Part shown: positions 1 to 8,181 of the stretch, one piece after another
Layout of the letters: every line of letters begins with the position of its first letter
Numbering within the stretch: position 1 is the stretch's first letter
From: CAXBMB01 sp963976695
Lineage (GTDB): Bacteria > Pseudomonadota > Alphaproteobacteria > Kiloniellales > DSM-21159
Assembly: GCA_963976695.1 (NCBI GenBank)
Contig: CAXBMB010000067.1
Span: 1 to 18,461, forward strand
DNA: 18,461 nucleotides
Direction of reading: 5' to 3'
Position numbers and translations under genes: made by a program
The notes under the pieces: model-generated
The model's database searches: none
What the model saw: only the letters and a program-made list of their open reading frames with translations
Told to the model about the DNA's origin: nothing

Positions 1-1102
1 GGGCGAACTTGGCCACCCATTGCTCAACCTCGGCACGGCGCGAATGCGCATCACCTACCATGCGGATGATCTTGGACAGCACCGTGTCGCTCGCCAATTT
101 GGTAGCTCGAACAGTCAGCGTGCCTTCGCCATTGATCGTGCCGGCATAGACCTCGTCGCCCGGCTCCTTCGTCACCAGCGCGCTTTCGCCGGTGATCGGG
201 GCTTGATCGACGCCGCCCATGCCTTCCACCACTTCGCCATCCAGCGCGATCCGGTCGCCGCCGCGCACGATGAACCTGTCGCCAATGGCGACCTGTGCGG
301 CGGGCACGTCCGCCTCGGTGCCGTCGTCGCGGATCACCTGCGCGGTGGGCGGCGCCAGATCAAGCAGCGCCGCCACGGCATTCCTCGCCCGCCCGACGCT
401 CCAGCTTTCCAGATACAGCGACAGCGAAAAGAAGAAGGCCACCGTCGCCGCCTCGAAATACGCACCCAGACCGATCGCGCCTGCCACCGCGATGATCATC
501 AGCAGGTTCATGTCGGGCGTCAGTCGGCGCGCCGACGACCAGGCCTTGGGGGCCACCAGCCAGGCACCGAACACGATCGCCAGCAGGAACGCCGCGATTT
601 CGATCACCGGCATCGGCGTCGTCCCGTGGTCGGAAAATATCTGCAAGGCGCCGGCCGGGCCGGTTTCCACGGCGTGCCACAGAAAGCCGAGCGCCCAGAA
701 GCCGCCCGAAAGCGCGGTAAAGAATTTCTGCCGTTTCAGATGCGCCTCGCGGTCGACCTCGGCGCGGCCCGCATCCCAGACCGAGGCACTCATCCCGGTC
801 TTGCCGATCAATGCGATGATCCGGTCGTCGGGCAAGGACCTGGCGCTGTCCAGCACCGTCATCCGTCCGTTGACCACATCGAACGCCAGATGCTCGGTGC
901 CGCCGACCGCCGGGCCAAGCGCCTTGTTCAGAATCGATACTTCCTCGGCGCAATCCAGCCCGTTGACCAGAAAACTGCGCCCCGCCGCATTCACATTGCC
1001 CACCGGGCCGATATCGCCGCACATCGTATCCTTGTCCGACCCGCAGCAGGCCGCCTCCGCGCCATGCGCGTGCTTGGTACCGTCATGTTTGTGGTCGGCC
1101 AT
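1..1102 (-). CDS. Heavy-metal-translocating P1B-type ATPase (Zn/Cd/Pb efflux type), 5' part
   Basis: Membrane pump expected to export Zn2+/Cd2+/Pb2+ using ATP. The reverse strand encodes 367 residues from an ATG at 1102 and runs off the window edge. The N-terminus is metal-ligand rich (several His plus CC at 19-20). A ferredoxin-like metal-binding domain follows at about 43-108, with a single-Cys variant LDCAEE (C51) instead of CxxC. Membrane segments lie near 128-145, 166-184, 199-215 and 217-232, with PDMNLLM and ESWSVGRAR motifs. The actuator domain carries the dephosphorylation motif ITGES at 303-307. The DKTGT phosphorylation site and the transmembrane CPC motif lie outside the window, so metal specificity is inferred from the operator and the subfamily. 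The start is supported by GGAGAAG about 5 nt upstream and by the MerR-type promoter just ahead. Confidence 0.93.
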   Translation of the reverse strand, partial: MADHKHDGTKHAHGAEAACCGSDKDTMCGDIGPVGNVNAAGRSFLVNGLDCAEEVSILNKALGPAVGGTEHLAFDVVNGRMTVLDSARSLPDDRIIALIGKTGMSASVWDAGRAEVDREAHLKRQKFFTALSGGFWALGFLWHAVETGPAGALQIFSDHGTTPMPVIEIAAFLLAIVFGAWLVAPKAWSSARRLTPDMNLLMIIAVAGAIGLGAYFEAATVAFFFSLSLYLESWSVGRARNAVAALLDLAPPTAQVIRDDGTEADVPAAQVAIGDRFIVRGGDRIALDGEVVEGMGGVDQAPITGESALVTKEPGDEVYAGTINGEGTLTVRATKLASDTVLSKIIRMVGDAHSRRAEVEQWVAKFA

Positions 1103-1136
1103 AGGTCTTCTCCGAGCGAATCATCAGGTCAACCTG

Positions 1137-1167
1137 AAGATAGGAGCTACAGCAACTAGAGGTTCAA
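1137..1167 (-). promoter_or_regulatory. MerR-family (ZntR/CadR-like) promoter-operator of the metal ATPase gene
   Basis: On the minus strand a -35 element TTGAAC (1162-1167) is separated by exactly 19 bp from a -10 element TATCTT (1137-1142). The spacer holds an imperfect dyad centred on CTCTAG-TTG-CTGTAG. A 19-bp spacer spanned by such a dyad is the signature of promoters that MerR-family metal regulators untwist on metal binding. The expected transcript start is near 1130, about 28 nt before the ATPase ATG. No merR-type gene is in the window, so the regulator must be encoded elsewhere. Confidence 0.75.
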
Positions 1168-1175
1168 GGCCGGTT

Positions 1176-1635
1176 TTAAAGAATTTTCGCTGCCCTGCCG
1201 CTGTGCCAATCGGGTCTGAGCTTCACCAAGGCATCATAGAAGCGGACACAGTTGCTGCGGCTCATGCAGACGATCATGGCTTTGCCGCTCAGGGCTTCCA
1301 TCCGGCTTTCGAAGTGCTGCACCAGGTCCTCGGCGACCATTTGCAGGCGCTTGTCGGACCCCACCAGCTTTTCCACCGCCGACCACTTGGTCTTCAGTTT
1401 CTCCTGCTCGCTCAGATCGTCGTCCTCGGTGATCTCCTCAATCTTGGCATCGATGACCAGCTTTTCTGCTTCCGGCAGCTCAATGCGGGCCAGACGGCTT
1501 TCGTAGTAGATCGGGACGGTCGCGCCGTCCTCCACGGCCTGGCTGATGTCATAGATGTCGATGTAATTGCCGAAGACCGCCTTGGTGTTGGCATCCACCA
1601 GTTCCACGGGGGTCCCGGTAAAGCTTGTCGCGCGG
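1176..1635 (-). pseudogene. hsdR: Internal fragment of type I restriction endonuclease HsdR
   Basis: About 150 residues match the central helicase part of HsdR. They start at FTGTPVE, run through DANTKAVFGNYIDIYDI, AVEDGATVPIYYESRLA and an acidic linker, and reach AEDLVQHFE, GKAMIVCMSR and LRPDWH before a stop at 1176. The DEAD-like motor start, the second RecA domain, the nuclease domain and the C-terminus are all missing. No hsdM or hsdS is in the window. Homology ends abruptly just before FTGTP (about 1627) and just after PDWH, next to the metal ATPase promoter. The frame is still open across the fragment, which suggests a fairly recent deletion. The first and last bases of the remnant are estimates. 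Confidence 0.85.
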
Positions 1636-1797
1636 TTCCGCGACCTGTCTTTGTCGTCTTTTGCAAAGGCGGGGCTGGAATTCTTCTCCACAGACCTTTG
1701 CCGCGCGGGACTGTTCACCAAGCAAATCGGCTGGCGTAGGGTTGGATGCTCGAGCGCTGAACAGTCGCTCGCCTTTGCCGCGAAAGCGAGCCATGCG

Positions 1798-2880
1798 ATG
1801 TCCGACACCAGCCGCCGCAGCGGTGACGCAATTCCGAAAATCGATATCGCCGCGCTGTTTGGCGGCCGAACCGCCGCGCGCGACGCGGTGGATCGGGAGA
1901 TCCATGACGCGGCCCTGGCGATTGGCTTCATGACCGTTACCGGTCTGCCGGATCGCCTGGCGGTCGGGGAGCGGGCGCGGCGCGATCTGCTGCGGTTCTT
2001 TAGCCTTCCCGAGGCCCAGCAGCGCCGCCTTTGGAAGCGCAACTTCGCGCCGGAAAACAGCAACCTCTACCGGGGTTTGTTTCCGCGCGAGGCCAGTCCG
2101 GCGCGCAACCGCGTCGGCTATGACATCGGCCCCGATTTGGTCCGCGACCTGCCGCTGGACGGCGATCAGGATCTGCTCTACGAGCGAACCCCCTTGCCGC
2201 GCGAGCAGAGCCTGCCCGGTTGGCGCAAAACCGCCGCCGACTACTACCTGGCAATGGAGGAAATCGGCGGCGTGATTCTGGCGTCGCTGTCGCGCGGGCT
2301 GGGCATCGACGCGCGCTACTTTCACGACGCGTTCGAGGGCGGCATCTCAACCCTGCGGCTGCTGCATTACCCCAAGCGCGCCGCGACCGAACCCAAGCCG
2401 GTCGATGAAACATACTACACCACCTACCGGCAAAGAGCGTACGAGCAGGTCGCCAGGCCCCATGTGGATTCCGGACTGCTGACCATCCTGGCGCAATGCG
2501 GCGTCGCCGGGTTGCAAGCGCAGGACGCCAGCGGCGGCTGGCTCGACGTGCCGCCGGACGCCCAGGGGTTCGCGATTAATTTCGGCGGCTTGCTGGCGCG
2601 CTGGACCGGCGGAGGGATCAAGGCCACCCGTCATCGGGTGCTGGGCTTGGGCGAAGAACGCTTCTCCATCCCCTTCTTCTTCGAACCGCGCGCCGACGCG
2701 GTGATTGCGCCCCTGCCGCTTGACGGCATCGAACCCTTCGCGCCCTTTCAATTCGGCGATCACCTCTGGGCCACCACCACCAAGTTCCCGGAAAATTTCG
2801 GGCTGGGCTATCTGCGCCCGCCGCGCGCGGCCTATTCCGACCCGATCACCGACTCAACCACCGGCCCGATCACCGTTTAG
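1798..2880 (+). CDS. 2-oxoglutarate/Fe(II)-dependent oxygenase, isopenicillin N synthase-like
   Basis: Predicted soluble non-haem iron dioxygenase of 360 residues. An N-terminal DIOX_N-like region at about 13-130 (IPKIDIAALF, AIGFMTVTGLP) is followed by the double-stranded beta-helix oxygenase domain. The iron triad is visible as H222 and D224 in RPHVDSG and H279 in TRHRVLG. The 2-oxoglutarate-binding R288-x-S290 lies in RFSIPFFFEP. The ATG at 1798 was chosen because the protein aligns to the family from there; an in-frame extension back to 1567 would run through the hsdR relic. The ribosome site is weak. The gene converges on cysQ and the two stop codons overlap by 4 bp. The substrate cannot be told from sequence; relatives act on amino-acid-derived or small aromatic compounds. 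Confidence 0.88.
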   Translation: MSDTSRRSGDAIPKIDIAALFGGRTAARDAVDREIHDAALAIGFMTVTGLPDRLAVGERARRDLLRFFSLPEAQQRRLWKRNFAPENSNLYRGLFPREASPARNRVGYDIGPDLVRDLPLDGDQDLLYERTPLPREQSLPGWRKTAADYYLAMEEIGGVILASLSRGLGIDARYFHDAFEGGISTLRLLHYPKRAATEPKPVDETYYTTYRQRAYEQVARPHVDSGLLTILAQCGVAGLQAQDASGGWLDVPPDAQGFAINFGGLLARWTGGGIKATRHRVLGLGEERFSIPFFFEPRADAVIAPLPLDGIEPFAPFQFGDHLWATTTKFPENFGLGYLRPPRAAYSDPITDSTTGPITV

Positions 2881-3743
2881 CGCCAGCCGTAGGCGATGAA
2901 TTCCGGGTTTTCGAAAATGGCGTTCTTGGCGTAGCCCAGCGGGGCGCCGTTGACGGTTTCGACCCGTCCTCCGGCGGATTCCAGCACCGCCTGCCCGGCG
3001 GCGGTGTCCCATTCCATGGTGCGGCCAAAGCGCGGATAGAGATCGGCCTCCCCCGTCGCCAGCAGGCAGAATTTCAAGGAAGACCCGGCGGAGGTGGTCT
3101 CGACCACATTGTGCCGCTTGAGACAGGCTTCGAGCTTCTCGCCGCTGCCGTGGCGGCGCGAGGCCACCGCCGTTGCGCCTTGCGCCGGCACGGCGCGGGT
3201 GGTGATCGGGGCCAGCACGTTGTCGGCTTCGGCGAAGAAGGCGCCGCGGCCGTCAACATGGCCGGTCAAGCGCAGGCCACGGGCGCCGACCCAGGTTTTG
3301 TTCAAGGCCGGGGCGTGAACCACGCCGGCGATCGGACGGCCGTCCTCGATCAGTGCGATGTTGACGGTGAATTCCCCATTGCGGTTGATGAATTCCTTGG
3401 TGCCGTCCAAGGGATCCACCAGCCAGAACAGCCCGCCGGAAATGTCCGCGAAGTCGCCCTTGGCGGCGGCTTCCTCGGCGATCACTGGAATATCCGGGGT
3501 CAGGCTGGCCAGGTGCTCCAGAATGAAGCTCTCGGCGGCTTCGTCGGCGGCGGTCACCGGCGATTCGTCGTCTTTGACCCGAACGCCCATATCTTCCTTG
3601 TCACCGTAAAAGCCCAGGATCACGTAGCCGGCTTCCTCGGCCAGGATGCGCAGCGCCGGAATAAGCCGCTCGGCCGTCAGGCTGGCGCGATCCAAGGTGG
3701 CGAGGGTGAAGGTGTCACTGTCAGACAAGACAAAAGCTCCCAA
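2877..3743 (-). CDS. cysQ: 3'(2'),5'-bisphosphate nucleotidase CysQ (inositol monophosphatase superfamily)
   Basis: Removes the 3'-phosphate of PAP/PAPS, recycling the by-product of sulfate assimilation; Mg2+-dependent. Up to 288 residues. Superfamily motifs are the EE pair (90-91) in PVIAEEAAAKG, the metal motif DPLDGTKEF beginning at D110, and WDTAAGQAVLESAGG near the C-terminus, all as expected for CysQ. There is no ATG at the N-terminus. The longest form uses TTG at 3743, but a second TTG at 3728 (283 residues) has a GGGAG ribosome site 8 nt upstream and is the better start. The 3' end overlaps the convergent oxygenase gene by 4 bp. No sulfate-assimilation genes are adjacent. Confidence 0.9.
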   Translation of the reverse strand: MGAFVLSDSDTFTLATLDRASLTAERLIPALRILAEEAGYVILGFYGDKEDMGVRVKDDESPVTAADEAAESFILEHLASLTPDIPVIAEEAAAKGDFADISGGLFWLVDPLDGTKEFINRNGEFTVNIALIEDGRPIAGVVHAPALNKTWVGARGLRLTGHVDGRGAFFAEADNVLAPITTRAVPAQGATAVASRRHGSGEKLEACLKRHNVVETTSAGSSLKFCLLATGEADLYPRFGRTMEWDTAAGQAVLESAGGRVETVNGAPLGYAKNAIFENPEFIAYGWR

Positions 3744-3913
3744 GTGATTGTGCCGGGTAAAAAGGCCCGCCGCCGGTCGGTGGGACTGGACAAAGCAACA
3801 GGCGTGGCCGCGGGGCCGACGATCCGCCCGGGTTCAATGCCCTGTGCTGTGGGGTTAGACCATAGGCAAAGGGTGAAAATAAAGGGCTTTTACCGCGCGC
3901 CGACCCGCCGCCG

Positions 3914-3932
3914 CGCCGGCCGTGTGCCGGCG
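3914..3932 (-). terminator. GC-rich hairpin just after the CoxL-like gene
   Basis: A perfect 7-bp stem (CGCCGGC / GCCGGCG, loop of 5) sits immediately downstream of the stop codon at 3934. No T-run follows, so it may be a weak or Rho-assisted terminator or a 3' stabiliser. In so GC-rich a genome it could also be chance. Confidence 0.3.
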
Positions 3933-3933
3933 G

Positions 3934-6273
3934 TTAGGCGGTCTGGGCCGCCTGAATCGCCTGCCAGATCTTCAGCGGCGTTGCCGGCATGTCCAGATCG
4001 GCGACGCCCAGCGGCGCCAGGGCGTCCAGCAGGGCGTTCATGACGGCCGGCGGCGCGCCGATCGCCCCGGCTTCACCGGCGCCCTTCATCCCCATCGGAT
4101 TGGTGGCGCAGGGAAAATCCTCCACCATTTTCAGGTTGATTGGCGGCACGTCATCGGCGCGGGGCAGGCCATAGTCCATGTAGGATGCGGTAATCAATTG
4201 GCCGTCGTCGTCATAGTGGGTGTATTCCAGCAGCGCCTGGCCCAAGCCCTGCACCGTACCGCCGTGCACCTGTCCCGCCGCCAAGAGCGGATTGACGATG
4301 GTGCCGAAATCATCGGCGATGGAATAGCGGGTGACATCGACCTTGCCGGTTTCCTCGTCCACCTCAACCTCGACGATGTGGCAGCCATTGGGGAAGGTCA
4401 TGGCCTCGGCGGTGTAGTCGCCGGTTTCCTTGATCGGACCCTGCAGGTCGGCGGGCAGGTGCTCCTGCGCGCTCCCGCCATGGGTGGCGCGGGCGATGTC
4501 TTCCAGGCTCACCCGGCGATCGGTGCCGACGATGGTAAAGGACCCCTGGGCGAATTCGATGTCGGCTTCGGCGGCTTCCAGCAGGTGGCTGGCCACGGCG
4601 CGGGCCCGGGCCAGAACCGCTTCGCTGGCCCGGGTGGTCGCGACCCCGCCCATCAGGACCGAGCGCGAGCCGCCGGTGCCGGCGGTGGCCGGGCAAATTT
4701 CCGAATCGCCCTGGATCACCCGCACCTTTTCCGGCGCGATATCCAGCGCGTCATTGACCAGCTGCGCATAGGCCGTGTGGTGACCCTGGCCGTTGGAGAC
4801 CGTGCCAATGGCGATGGTCACGCCGCCGTCGGCGTCCAGGCTCATGCGGGCCTGCTCGTCGCCGATGCCCGAACAGGCCTCAACATAGCAGGCCATGCCC
4901 AGGCCCAGGCGCTTGCCGCGGCTCAGCGCCGCCGCCTTGCGCGCCGCCAGGTTGTCCCACTCCGCCAGGCCGCAGGCGGTGTCGAGCATCTGCTCGTAGG
5001 CCCCGGAATCGTAGATCCGGCCCAGTCCGGTGTCGTAGGGCAGATCCTCCGGTCGGATAAAGTTGCGCCGGCGGATCTCACGCGGATCCAGCTCCATGAG
5101 CTTGGCGCAGCGGTCGACCAGTCTTTCCATGACATAGGCCGCCTCGGGTCGGCCGGCCCCCCGATAGGCGTCCACCGGCACGGTGTTGGTCATGGCGCAT
5201 TTCACTTCGGCATAGATGGCCGGAATGCGGTACAGGCCGGAAAACATCTGGGTGGAGGCGCCGGTCGGGATATAGGGCGCGAAGTTGGAGAGGTAGGCGC
5301 CCATGTTGGCGGTGGTGTCAACCCGAATGGCCAGAAAGTGGCCGGCCGCGTCCAGCGCCATTTGCGCGGTGGTGATGTGGTCGCGGCCCTGGGTGTCGCT
5401 GAGGAAAGCCTCGCTGCGCTCGCTGATCCACTTGACCGGGCGCTGGAGGCGGCGGGCGGCGACCAAGGTGGCGACCTGCTCGGGATAGGCGAAGATCTTC
5501 ATGCCAAAGCCGCCCCCCACGTCGCCGGTAATCAGATGCAGTTGATCGGGGCCGATCTTGAGAATCTGCTCGCGCAGCTGCTGGCCCAGCCGCATCAAGC
5601 CCTGCGAGCCGGTGTGCAGGGTAAAGCGCCCGGTCGCGGCGTCGAAATCGGCCAGGCAGCCGCGGGTCTCCATGGCGTTGACCACCACGCGATTGTTGAT
5701 CAGCTCCAGCTTGACGACCTTGTGGGCCTGGGCGAAGGCGCGCGCGGTGGCCGCTTCATCGCCCTGGGCCCAGGTGAGGCTGAGGTTGCCCGGAATTTCG
5801 TCGTGCAGTTGGGGCGCGCCGGGGTTAAGCGCGGCGGCGGCGTTGGTGACGGAGTCCAGCGGCGCGTAGTCGATCATCACCAACTCGGCGGCGTCGCGGG
5901 CCTGGGTCAGGCTGTCGGCGACCACCAGCGCCACCGCATCGCCGACGTGGCGGACGCGCTCGCGCGCCAGGGCCGGATAGGGCGCGGTCAAGGTGGCGCT
6001 GCCATCCTTGCCGGGCATGGGCACCAGACAGGGCAGGTCGCCAACGTTGTCGGCGGTCAAGTCGGCGGCGGTGAGCACCGCCAAGACGCCTTCGGCCGCG
6101 CGGGCGTCCTCCAGGTCATAGCCGGTGATCCGCGCGTGGGCGTAGGGGCTGCGGACGAAGACCGCATAGGCTTGACCTTCCAGGTTGGTGTCGTCGATGT
6201 AGCTGCCGCCGCCGGTCAATAGCCTTTGATCTTCAAGGCGCTCCATGCCCTGACCCGTGCCGAACTGGCCCAT
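3934..6273 (-). CDS. Xanthine dehydrogenase-family molybdopterin-binding subunit (CoxL-like, form II)
   Basis: Large catalytic subunit of a molybdenum hydroxylase, 779 residues, a normal length for CoxL/aldehyde dehydrogenase large subunits. The N-terminal a/b hammerhead domain (about 1-140) begins with the family-typical RLEDQRLLTGGGSYIDD. The Mo-cofactor regions include VGGGFGMK (252-259) and the active-site loop AYRGAGR (369-375). The catalytic Glu is in KGAGEAGAIG (E734). True CO dehydrogenase (form I) has AYxCSFR, so this is a form II-type enzyme, more likely an aldehyde or N-heterocycle oxidoreductase. Good ribosome sites (AGGAG and GAAGG) precede the ATG. The usual FAD (CoxM) and 2Fe-2S (CoxS) genes are absent on both sides, so partners must be encoded elsewhere. 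Confidence 0.9.
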   Translation of the reverse strand: MGQFGTGQGMERLEDQRLLTGGGSYIDDTNLEGQAYAVFVRSPYAHARITGYDLEDARAAEGVLAVLTAADLTADNVGDLPCLVPMPGKDGSATLTAPYPALARERVRHVGDAVALVVADSLTQARDAAELVMIDYAPLDSVTNAAAALNPGAPQLHDEIPGNLSLTWAQGDEAATARAFAQAHKVVKLELINNRVVVNAMETRGCLADFDAATGRFTLHTGSQGLMRLGQQLREQILKIGPDQLHLITGDVGGGFGMKIFAYPEQVATLVAARRLQRPVKWISERSEAFLSDTQGRDHITTAQMALDAAGHFLAIRVDTTANMGAYLSNFAPYIPTGASTQMFSGLYRIPAIYAEVKCAMTNTVPVDAYRGAGRPEAAYVMERLVDRCAKLMELDPREIRRRNFIRPEDLPYDTGLGRIYDSGAYEQMLDTACGLAEWDNLAARKAAALSRGKRLGLGMACYVEACSGIGDEQARMSLDADGGVTIAIGTVSNGQGHHTAYAQLVNDALDIAPEKVRVIQGDSEICPATAGTGGSRSVLMGGVATTRASEAVLARARAVASHLLEAAEADIEFAQGSFTIVGTDRRVSLEDIARATHGGSAQEHLPADLQGPIKETGDYTAEAMTFPNGCHIVEVEVDEETGKVDVTRYSIADDFGTIVNPLLAAGQVHGGTVQGLGQALLEYTHYDDDGQLITASYMDYGLPRADDVPPINLKMVEDFPCATNPMGMKGAGEAGAIGAPPAVMNALLDALAPLGVADLDMPATPLKIWQAIQAAQTA

Positions 6274-6452
6274 CCTTCAACTCCTCAACATTTGGGTAGG
6301 TCTGTCCTTACTTCTGCGGCGAACCCGCAGCGGACGACGTGATTTTAACCGCGATGGGGCGCGCGCTCCCACTGCTTTCTTCCCTCGGGTCCGGAAAGGA
6401 TCTATTCCAGAGCGGTGGGAAAGTCGGCCTGCGACCGGGACGCGCGCCGGAT

Positions 6453-7658
6453 TTACCGCCCCGGGTCTGACGAGTCGGCGACCGGTAGGTTGCGGGTGGC
6501 GAACCTGAGCAGCAGAAAACCGGCGACCGCCGACAGCAGCGATCCGCCCAGCACCCCGGCGCGCATGTCATTGATCAAGTCCGGCGTGTCAAAGGCCAGC
6601 GAGCCGATGAACAGCGACATGGTAAAGCCCACGCCGGTCAACAGCGCCACGCCGTAAAATTGCAGCCAGGTGACCCGGGCGGGCAGGCGACAAAGGCCGG
6701 ATTTCACCGCCAGCCAGGTGATCGCCATCACCCCGACCTGCTTGCCGAGGAACAGGCCGGCGATAATGCCCAGGGGAAGCGGTTCGGTCAGGCTGCTGAG
6801 ACTCATGCTTTCAAAGGACACGCCGGCATTGGCAAAGGCAAAGACCGGCAAAATCAGATAGACCGACCAGGGGTGCAGCGCGTGCTCCAGGTGCTGGGCC
6901 GGGCTCGAAACCTCGTCGCCGGGGTTGCCCTTGAGCGGGATGAAAAAGGCCGCCGCGACCCCGGCCAAGGTGGCGTGTATCCCGGATTTCAGTACCGCGA
7001 CCCAAACCACCGCCCAGATCAGGATATAGGCGGCGATGCGGGTGACCTTGAAGTAGTTGAGCAGCGCCATGCAGGCCAGACCGGCAAAGGCCACGGCCAG
7101 GGACAGAAGCGACAGCTTGGAGGTGTAGAAGGCGGCGATGATCAGAATGGCGCCGATGTCATCAATGATCGCCAGCGCCAGCAGAAAGATCTTCAGCGAG
7201 GTGGGCGCGCGCTTGCCGGCCAACGAGAGAATGCCCAGGGCAAAGGCGATATCGGTCGCCGTCGGGATCGCCCAGCCGCCCAGGATCTCCGGGTTGTCCT
7301 TGGCCACCAGATAGAAGGTCAGGGCGGGAAAGACGATGCCGGCGACCGCCGCGATCACCGGCAGCGCGGCCTTGTCCCAGGAAGAGAGTTCACCTTCGGC
7401 AATCTCCCGCTTGACCTCCAGTCCGACGGTGAAAAAGAAGATCGCCATCAGGCCGTCGTTGATCCAGAGCACCAACTCCTTGGAAATTTCCAACTGGCCG
7501 ATGGCAAGGGTCATGCGGGTGTCGAGCAGACCGTTGTACAGCCAGTCCAGTGGCGAGTTCACCAACAGCAGCGCCAGCGCGGCGGTGGCCAGCAGGATCA
7601 AGCCGCCCGCGGCTTCCAGCCGCAGAAATTCCTTGATCATGTTGTAGGTGCGTTCCAT
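6453..7658 (-). CDS. nhaA: Na+/H+ antiporter NhaA
   Basis: Inner-membrane electrogenic antiporter that expels Na+ in exchange for H+, controlling pH and salt. 401 residues, close to the E. coli protein. About 12 hydrophobic segments are readable. Family motifs are GGLILLATAALALLLVNSP, FFFTVGLEVKREIAEGE, IPTATDIAFALGIL (D136) and the ion-binding pair in AIIDDIGAIL (D166, D167; equivalents of E. coli D163/D164). The ATG at 7658 is preceded by AGGAG at 8 nt; a longer in-frame N-terminus (to 7757) is proline-rich and not family-like. It lies about 180 bp upstream of the CoxL-like gene on the same strand. No nhaR neighbour is visible. Confidence 0.95.
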   Translation of the reverse strand: MERTYNMIKEFLRLEAAGGLILLATAALALLLVNSPLDWLYNGLLDTRMTLAIGQLEISKELVLWINDGLMAIFFFTVGLEVKREIAEGELSSWDKAALPVIAAVAGIVFPALTFYLVAKDNPEILGGWAIPTATDIAFALGILSLAGKRAPTSLKIFLLALAIIDDIGAILIIAAFYTSKLSLLSLAVAFAGLACMALLNYFKVTRIAAYILIWAVVWVAVLKSGIHATLAGVAAAFFIPLKGNPGDEVSSPAQHLEHALHPWSVYLILPVFAFANAGVSFESMSLSSLTEPLPLGIIAGLFLGKQVGVMAITWLAVKSGLCRLPARVTWLQFYGVALLTGVGFTMSLFIGSLAFDTPDLINDMRAGVLGGSLLSAVAGFLLLRFATRNLPVADSSDPGR

Positions 7659-7777
7659 GGCGCTGGCTCCTGTCTTGCAAAGGGGAATGGTCGCGGCTTT
7701 TTGGGGGGGAGGTTGGGGGATCGGGTCGCCAAGGGCTTGGCCGATCAGGCTTTCCAAGTCGATTACACTCTAGCAGG

Positions 7778-7804
7778 AAGCCGGTCGACTGGCTTATTTT
7801 TTTT
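7778..7804 (+). terminator. Rho-independent terminator with no plus-strand gene before it
   Basis: Stem AAGCCGG / CTGGCTT (7 pairs including one G-T), loop TCGA, then A and eight T residues at 7797-7804. This is a classical intrinsic terminator reading on the plus strand only; the opposite orientation lacks a T-run. Upstream on the plus strand there is only the antisense side of nhaA. The obvious candidates for the terminated transcript are an antisense or small RNA, or read-through. Confidence 0.6.
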
Positions 7805-7840
7805 GCGCCAGGCCGCGAACGTGATCGGGCCGGGCTGTGA

Positions 7841-8086
7841 TCATCGGCCCGCACAAGCGGGCCTGGGGGCAAGCCGGCGCGGATCGAATATAAATCCACT
7901 GACATTGGAAAAATCATTGGCTTTGGCAAATAATTCCGTTACCTTCCCAAACAGAGCATCACGAGAGGGCTGACGCGCCCCGCCAACCAGCCTCAACCGG
8001 GCAACGGTGGCACGACGATGCGGCCCGATCTTTTTCGTGATGATCCTGTCTTCTTGCAGGCGCGTGAGAAAGGAATCGGGCAGCAA
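7841..8086 (-). CDS. Possible small protein or gene remnant, unrecognised
   Basis: An open frame of 81 residues from a TTG; the frame stays open slightly further upstream (LTQKTELLPDSF). The composition is protein-like, for example RDALFGKVTELFAKANDF followed by SNVSGFIFDP, and its codons use more A/T third positions than the neighbours, which could mark transferred or decaying DNA. No ATG is present, an AAGGAGG sits too far from the TTG, and I recognise no family. It may be a remnant or chance. Confidence 0.2.
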   Translation of the reverse strand: MLPDSFLTRLQEDRIITKKIGPHRRATVARLRLVGGARQPSRDALFGKVTELFAKANDFSNVSGFIFDPRRLAPRPACAGR

Positions 8087-8181
8087 TTCGGTTTTCTGCG
8101 TCAGTCCTCCTTGGAACCCATGATCGCTCAGTTGAGTCTGGCTCGCTGATTTGTCGGGGTTTTCCGCGGAGGATTTTTACT

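Larger units (their letters stand above)
7659..8181. other. Gene-poor interval upstream of nhaA
   Basis: About 520 bp between the divergent nhaA and the zinc-ribbon gene. It holds a plus-strand intrinsic terminator (7778-7804), a perfect 7-bp GC hairpin (7846-7863, loop ACAA), a locally AT-rich patch near 7885-7935, and a weak minus-strand open frame (7841-8086). I could not assign a clear nhaA promoter. Confidence 0.5.

Noticed and set aside
219..1739. Long plus-strand open frame across the metal ATPase and hsdR relic
   Set aside because: It is antisense to the P-type ATPase and to the hsdR fragment, has low-complexity composition and no family motif; it arises from high GC third positions.
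3922..6222. 766-codon plus-strand open frame antisense to the CoxL-like gene
   Set aside because: Gly/Ala/His/Gln-rich shadow with no motif; the minus strand encodes a complete, motif-bearing enzyme over the same DNA.
6660..7973. 437-codon plus-strand open frame antisense to nhaA
   Set aside because: Composition is Gln/Gly/Asp-rich and mirrors the hydrophobic codons of nhaA; no protein family is recognisable.
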